Of a DNA stretch of 44,767 nt, positions 40,891-44,767 are shown piece after piece; position 1 is the first letter of the stretch, and every line of letters begins with the position of its first letter. The notes beneath the pieces are model-generated. The model did no database searches. It was not told the origin of the DNA and saw nothing but the letters and a program-made list of their open reading frames with translations. The DNA comes from Nostoc sp. NMS4 (GTDB lineage Bacteria > Cyanobacteriota > Cyanobacteriia > Cyanobacteriales > Nostocaceae): NCBI RefSeq assembly GCF_017115095.1, contig NZ_JABXKI010000132.1:1-44767 (forward strand), given 5' to 3'. A program made the translations under genes and the position numbers.

Positions 40891-41661
40891 CTAGCGCTGC
40901 TGTCCTAGTCTGAGTAGACGGTCATTTAAGGCGATTCTTCCTAATTCAGAAATAACCTCAACTGGAACACCGACAGATGTAGCTGCTTCTGGGATTGTGA
41001 CTCTGCTATTTCGTAACAGGTCTAAAAGTTGCTGCATTTTAAGAACAACTGGATCGCTTTTGTTGGTGTAACCCCGATTAATAGCAATTCTCAGCCCGGT
41101 TTCAATATCATCTACTCTCGCTCTGCGATTTTTATCTATTAATAGTGTCTGCTGACCAGCGATTGCGCTACTTTCAGAAGCTGTTCCGCGTCTTGGCGCA
41201 GTGCCGGAGACAATCGCATTTGCAATCTGAATACCAAGATACCCAGTGTTTCTACGCACTGGAACGATATCGAAGTTGTAGAGTCGTTTTTGTCCCGTTT
41301 TGTCTACAGTTTGCACAAGTAAGTTAGTAATGGCAGTGGTGGTAGCCCCTGGAAACTTTAGCGGTTGGATTGGCCTCAGAAAGATGGTTGTAGCGCGTCC
41401 GCTTTTTAAATCTGTATCTGTGGTGTAGACCAGTCGTGAAGGATCTGCTACCAAAATGTAGGCGATCGCCTCGTCGGTTTGAGTGAAGCTAATAGGCGTA
41501 GCACGTCCTGGAGTAATTTGAACCTGAATTCTGTTGTTTGCAGCCATATCCCGTTCAATCAAGCGATATGCAGGAGTTTGTGCTTGTGCATATACAACAG
41601 GTATCGTCACCCAAAACAGTATTGTTGTGCTAGTAATAACAAGAGTGGCAAATAGTTTCAT
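40891..41661 (-). CDS. VirB9/TrbG-like secreted protein
   Basis: The 256-residue protein has a Sec signal peptide (about 1-25, cleavage near VVYA). A beta-rich domain follows whose order (ISFTQTDEAIAYILVADPSR, ATTIFLRPIQPL, ITNLLVQTVDKTGQKRLYNFDIVP) resembles the VirB9/TrbG family, an outer-layer part of type IV secretion and conjugation systems. The C-terminal third is helical and lacks the usual VirB7-binding region. The start overlaps the stop of the VirB10-like gene by four bases (ATGA), so the two are translationally coupled. Family assignment is by pattern and moderately sure. No other T4SS genes are present in the window. Confidence 0.65.
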   Translation of the reverse strand: MKLFATLVITSTTILFWVTIPVVYAQAQTPAYRLIERDMAANNRIQVQITPGRATPISFTQTDEAIAYILVADPSRLVYTTDTDLKSGRATTIFLRPIQPLKFPGATTTAITNLLVQTVDKTGQKRLYNFDIVPVRRNTGYLGIQIANAIVSGTAPRRGTASESSAIAGQQTLLIDKNRRARVDDIETGLRIAINRGYTNKSDPVVLKMQQLLDLLRNSRVTIPEAATSVGVPVEVISELGRIALNDRLLRLGQQR

Positions 41662-42707
41662 ACCAATTTTGAATTTTGGACTGTGCCTTGGGAGTCAGGG
41701 TAAATAAGCGCGTAGGCGTAGCCCACCGCAGGCATCGCACTAGCAGATACCAAGTTATTCTTTTTACCTACTGCCACTGTTTTCGTTACTAAAACAGTAC
41801 CAGCCGGGAGTGCCACCGTGCCGTCTGTGGCTGTGAGAGGTTTGGTTAACTCGATGGCAAAGCGATCGCTCTTATTATTCCCTCCCTGATCCCAAATCAT
41901 CGGCATGATAATTCTACCTGGGGCAGATGTACCCAGCGCTACGTCTTTAGTTTCATTGACATTGAGATTGGTTGTAGCTACAGGGGTGCGATTGAGGATA
42001 CCTACCATTCCTGGAGTCAAGTTATCAGTTTTACTGTCAGTGCTTTTGGAGCCAATTAAAACTGTTTGAATACCAGGGTCTTCGGGAGTGGAAATGGATG
42101 CCCTAGCTGTTGGTTTCAAGCCTGTTGGAGTTTGAGTGTTCACAGCAACTTCTGACTGAGTTTCAGCTACTTTAGAGTTACCGATTTGCGACTGTCCCAG
42201 GCTAGCTAGTTGGCTCCACTGCTGGAAAGGATCGACATTCCTTTCACGCTGTCGTATTGGTGTTGAAGCTTGATATCTAACAGGATTTGGAGAAATATAC
42301 CGCACTACTGGGGGCGCAGGTTGAGAAATTCTGACAGGAGTTATTGGTGTTATGCGTGATGCAGGAGTTGTGCGCGGTGAAAAAGTCTCTTGAGGTTGAT
42401 ATGGCGTTGGTTTGGGTTTATTTTGTAGGGTTGGACTTGGGGATTTAGCTGCAACAGGTTCCACTTTGAGTTGTTGCTGTTGGTCTTGAAAGGCTAATCT
42501 GCTTTTTAGTTCGGCAGATTCATCTAAAACTGGTTCGCCTTTTGGAGATGTAGTAGGAGTTTGGACTACTTGTTTGACAGGAGGTTTCGGTTGGAGAAAT
42601 CCAAACCAGATCAGTGCTACAGAGCCAATAACCATTCCCACTAAGGCAACTACTGAACCTAGTCGAACACAGGGAAGCAAACCAAGAATTTGTGGGAATG
42701 CGCCCAT
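41658..42707 (-). CDS. VirB10/TrbI-like membrane protein
   Basis: From the ATG at 42707 the protein has 349 residues; the frame extends to a TTG at 42749. It has a short cytoplasmic part, one transmembrane helix (about 17-38, LGSVVALVGMVIGSVALIWF), a long proline-rich periplasmic stretch and a C-terminal beta domain (SDRFAIELTKPLTATDGTVA, LPAGTVLVTKTV). That is the layout of VirB10/TrbI, the energy-sensing scaffold of type IV secretion. Near the end MPAVGYAYA is encoded by a small dispersed repeat, and the protein stops 17 residues later, shorter than typical TrbI. It may be truncated or a specialised form. It is coupled to the VirB9-like gene. Confidence 0.65.
   Translation of the reverse strand: MGAFPQILGLLPCVRLGSVVALVGMVIGSVALIWFGFLQPKPPVKQVVQTPTTSPKGEPVLDESAELKSRLAFQDQQQQLKVEPVAAKSPSPTLQNKPKPTPYQPQETFSPRTTPASRITPITPVRISQPAPPVVRYISPNPVRYQASTPIRQRERNVDPFQQWSQLASLGQSQIGNSKVAETQSEVAVNTQTPTGLKPTARASISTPEDPGIQTVLIGSKSTDSKTDNLTPGMVGILNRTPVATTNLNVNETKDVALGTSAPGRIIMPMIWDQGGNNKSDRFAIELTKPLTATDGTVALPAGTVLVTKTVAVGKKNNLVSASAMPAVGYAYALIYPDSQGTVQNSKLV
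41710..41738. repeat. Small dispersed repeat inserted in VirB10-like gene
   Basis: GCGTAGGCGTAGCCCACCGC followed by AGGCATCGC is a typical Nostoc small palindromic repeat, here translated on the minus strand as part of ASAMPAVGYAYA. It shares its core with 1324-1347. Confidence 0.75.
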
Positions 42708-42749
42708 TTCTACCAACTTGAATGCCTTGATCTGGTTGATTAGTGCCAA

Positions 42750-42926
42750 TACAGAAAAATAGAATAGTATACTTTATTACAGTAATACTTTTCTCTTTCT
42801 ATGACTTCTCAAGATTTTTCTTACTTTTTTGATAAAAATCTACATATTGATTACTCTAAAATAATCCTTAGCAATGAATCAATAAATAAACAAAAAATGT
42901 ATCCCCTCAAAATTTCGGGGTAGGAA
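42750..42926. other. AT-rich non-coding stretch
   Basis: No gene is supported. A small hairpin is seen at CCCCTCAAAATTTCGGGG (42903-42920), just after the transposase debris in the minus direction. Confidence 0.45.
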
Positions 42927-43080
42927 TTATTCTGGTATCCATGAGCAACCAAAGGAATTAAAAGAAGATTTCTCTCGAATAATAGCTCCCAAAGATGGAA
43001 TATGACCGATTTGAGAAATACGGTCACGTATGTATTCAAAAAAACTGATTTCCAACTTACGAGTGGTAGCAACAAGGGAC
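42927..43080 (-). pseudogene. C-terminal transposase-like remnant
   Basis: A minus-strand frame without a start reads TTRKLEISFFEYIRDRISQ, then HIPSLGAIIREKSSF and GCSWIPE before TAA. It has the feel of the C-terminus of a cyanobacterial transposase (SFFEYxRDRISxxxxIPSLxxIIREK), but I cannot name the family with certainty. It directly follows the IS630-type fragment, in a different frame. Confidence 0.4.
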
Positions 43081-43084
43081 ATAA

Positions 43085-43407
43085 AAATATCCCAAGCTTA
43101 AATCGCTTGGTTCTTTCTCTACTATCTCTAATAGTTTATCTATGTAAACTTGATTAACTTTTCTATATTCTCTTTTTCTTCTACCGTCTTCTAAGCTTTC
43201 TATCGTATCTGGATCTCCATGCACACACCAATATGCTACTGTTCTACGAGAACAACCGATTAATGTTGCTATTTCTTCTTGCGTTCTACCATCATTCATC
43301 AATAACAGTATCAAAACTCGCTCTCTCATTTCAGAGCGGACGCTCTGTTTTAACAACTGTTGTAGATGTTGTTTTTGTTCTAAGCTTAGAAAGCCAATAA
43401 CCGGCAT
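43085..43407 (-). pseudogene. N-terminal fragment of IS630-type transposase
   Basis: The frame from the ATG at 43407 encodes a helix-turn-helix (RTQEEIATLIGCSRRTVAYW) and the following LEDGRRKREYRKVNQVYIDKL, VEKEPSDL. This is the N-terminal DNA-binding half of IS630/Tc1-mariner-type transposases. After EPSDL the expected GYxxxxWT and the DDE domain are missing, and the sequence passes into an unrelated remnant. A short product of 116 residues could still be made. Confidence 0.7.
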
Positions 43408-43720
43408 AACAACCTGTACCCGAAGTTATATTTATTTTTATTATATGCAAATTGTAGGCGCAACAGCTTATGACTGAGAATAAACGAGGAATATGAAAAA
43501 AAGTTCCCAGCAGTGATCCATATTATTGGAAACATTTATCAGAACTGCGCGCTTCGCAGAATTGTATTAATCTTCTGTAGGTAATTAACAGTAAAAGTAC
43601 TAAAAATACTATTATTAAAAGTGTGAAAAATGCTAAAATATACATCAGGATACAAAGCGTGATCAGAAGATGTTTTGTTGCCGTTTGTGGAGATTTGGAT
43701 GTGTTGGAGGAGTTGCTAGG
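43408..43720. other. Gap of 313 bp
   Basis: No gene is supported. A small hairpin around CTGCGCGCTTCGCAG (43546-43560) is visible. Confidence 0.45.
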
Positions 43721-44611
43721 ATGATTGACCATGACAGGCTTTTCAAAGAATTAATATCTACATTCTTTGTTGAGTTTCTCGATTTATTCCTGCCTCAAGT
43801 AGCCAGCCAAATAGACCGCGATTCCATTCAGTTTTTACCCCAAGATGTGTTTACTGATGTCACATCTGGAGAAAAGAAAGAAATTGATTTGCTGGCACAG
43901 GTGCGTTATCAGCAACAAGACACTTGTTTTTTAATTCACGTTGAAAATCAATCTTATACTGAGACAGCATTTGCGAAGCGGATGTTTAAGTATTTTGCAC
44001 GCTTGCATGAAAAATATGATTTACCAATTTATCCAGTTGTGATTTTCTCCTTCGACGAACCAAAACGTGCCGAACCTCAAAATTATCGTGTCACGTTTCC
44101 CGATTTAAAGGTGCTGGAATTTCAGTTTGCAGCAATTCAATTAAATCGCCTAAGTTGGCGGGATTTTTTAACGCAGCACAATCCAGTGGCGGCGGCTTTG
44201 ATGGCGAAGATGAATATTGCGGTGTCAGAACGTCCGCAGGTGAAGGCGGAATGTTTGCGGTTGCTGACAACTTTAAGGTTAGACCCAGCGCGGATGCAAT
44301 TAATTTCTGGATTTGTAGATGTGTACTTGGAACTGAATGCAGCAGAAGAAGAAGTCTTTCAAGCTGTGGTCGATACAATGGGATTAACTGAGCAGGAGGT
44401 ATATATGGAAATTGTCACCAGTTGGGAACGGAAAGCAGTACAGGTAGAACGACGGGCAACTATTACTAAGATTTTAAAGCTGCGCTTTGGGGACATTGAT
44501 GCTTCTTTAGAAGGCATTATTCCCGCTTTGTTACAATTGTCCCCCGATGAATATATGGATTCACTCTTACAAGCTGACCGTGAGGAGTTATTATCGCGGT
44601 TTCAAGGGTAA
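43721..44611 (+). CDS. Rpn/DUF4351-family putative nuclease
   Basis: The 296-residue protein begins DRLFKELISTFFVEFLDLF. It shows a PD-(D/E)XK-like core (FTDVTSGEKKEIDLLAQV and CFLIHVENQSYTE, with Asp, Glu and Gln in the usual places) and ends in a DUF4351 region (ITKILKLRFGDIDASLEGII, LLQADREELLSRF). Such proteins are very common in cyanobacteria and related to the Rpn recombination-promoting nucleases. The start at 43721 is chosen because GGAGGAG at 43705-43711 is well spaced and IDHDRLFKELI is the normal N-terminus; the frame extends to 43670. A partial duplicate of its 3' part follows at 44618. Confidence 0.88.
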   Translation: MIDHDRLFKELISTFFVEFLDLFLPQVASQIDRDSIQFLPQDVFTDVTSGEKKEIDLLAQVRYQQQDTCFLIHVENQSYTETAFAKRMFKYFARLHEKYDLPIYPVVIFSFDEPKRAEPQNYRVTFPDLKVLEFQFAAIQLNRLSWRDFLTQHNPVAAALMAKMNIAVSERPQVKAECLRLLTTLRLDPARMQLISGFVDVYLELNAAEEEVFQAVVDTMGLTEQEVYMEIVTSWERKAVQVERRATITKILKLRFGDIDASLEGIIPALLQLSPDEYMDSLLQADREELLSRFQG

Positions 44612-44617
44612 TCGTAA

Positions 44618-44737
44618 ATGGAATTTGTGACCAATTGGCAAGAGGAAGGTGCAGAAGCCGAACGAAGAAAAGTCATTTACGGGCTTTTGAAGTTACGATT
44701 TGGAAATTTAGATATAGGAATCCTATTTGATTTTTGA
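44618..44737 (+). pseudogene. Partial duplicate of DUF4351 region
   Basis: A 39-codon frame reads EFVTNWQEEGAEAERRKVI and LLKLRFGNLDI, closely resembling EIVTSWERKAVQVERRATI and LKLRFGDIDA of the preceding gene. It is then replaced by the dispersed repeat at 44711, which supplies the last codons (GILFDF) and stop. It is probably the remnant of a tandem paralogue. Confidence 0.6.
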
Positions 44738-44740
44738 ATA
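44711..44740. repeat. Dispersed repeat GATATAGGAATCC-type
   Basis: GATATAGGAATCCTATTTGA followed by TTTTTGAATA matches the units at 968-998 and 36501. It truncates the DUF4351 remnant. Confidence 0.6.
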
Positions 44741-44767
44741 AGCTCCGTACATCTGTAGAGTGTCGAA

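Noticed and set aside
40681..40908. 75-codon plus-strand open frame
   Set aside because: No ribosome binding site, no recognisable family, and it overlaps the 3' end of the VirB9-like gene.

Overview
The window looks like a piece of a filamentous, heterocyst-forming cyanobacterium of the Nostoc/Anabaena group. GCGATCGC (HIP1-type) octamers occur inside many genes. The gaps are filled with the repeats typical of Nostoc: heptamer runs such as TGAATTC and GGGCATT, 20-30 bp small dispersed repeats, and small inverted-repeat elements. Protein families such as phytochrome-like GAF/PAS diguanylate cyclases, AAA-like NTPases, DUF4351 nucleases and NIL-ferredoxins agree. Nothing in the sequence settles chromosome versus plasmid. 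I found no rRNA, tRNA or CRISPR array.

Layout. 0.5-5.3 kb: a stand-alone receiver, a 1250-residue GAF/PAS/GAF/GGDEF diguanylate cyclase whose two GAF domains carry cyanobacteriochrome-like cysteines, and a tiny zinc-ribbon protein. 5.6-13.5 kb: housekeeping and stress genes (Tat-exported beta-carbonic anhydrase, UbiD decarboxylase, a nuclease-like/TPR fusion, aldo/keto reductase, Dps, pirin). 13.7-16.3 kb: a gene remnant, a protein with the DUF4157-type leader motif of contractile-injection-system cargo, and an IS remnant carrying a nested small element. 16.3-23.2 kb: methyltransferase, DUF202 protein, CadD-type transporter with a secreted partner, a divergent LysR regulator with a TTAT-N11-ATAA box, pentapeptide protein, an anchored envelope protein and an AAA-like NTPase that ends at a small mobile element. 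23.4-32.5 kb: eight genes, all on the minus strand, forming a catabolic neighbourhood. They are an exporter-type ABC protein, an SsuA/TauA-like lipoprotein, aldo/keto reductase, SGNH hydrolase, alpha/beta hydrolase, amidohydrolase and an NtaA/DszA-type flavin monooxygenase. 33.2-39.3 kb: B12/radical-SAM enzyme, CHAD protein, NIL-ferredoxin and an OmpR-HPt-receiver hybrid regulator. 39.4-44.7 kb: a decayed methylase/SMC-type ATPase pair, an orphan VirB9/VirB10-like pair, chimeric transposase debris and a DUF4351 nuclease with a partial duplicate.

Two themes stand out. First, very small repeats sit inside reading frames (GAF1 of the cyclase, the VirB10-like protein, the anchored envelope protein, the linker of the hybrid regulator) and lengthen the proteins without breaking them. 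Second, small inverted-repeat elements abut or supply start and stop codons (SGNH hydrolase, NIL-ferredoxin, AAA-like NTPase). The most promising leads for new biology are the putative injection-system cargo (13960-15111), the light-sensing cyclase (1171-4923), the nuclease-like/TPR fusion (8987-10504) and the decayed defence-like operon (39402-40578). All functional statements come from reading motifs by eye; no database search was possible.
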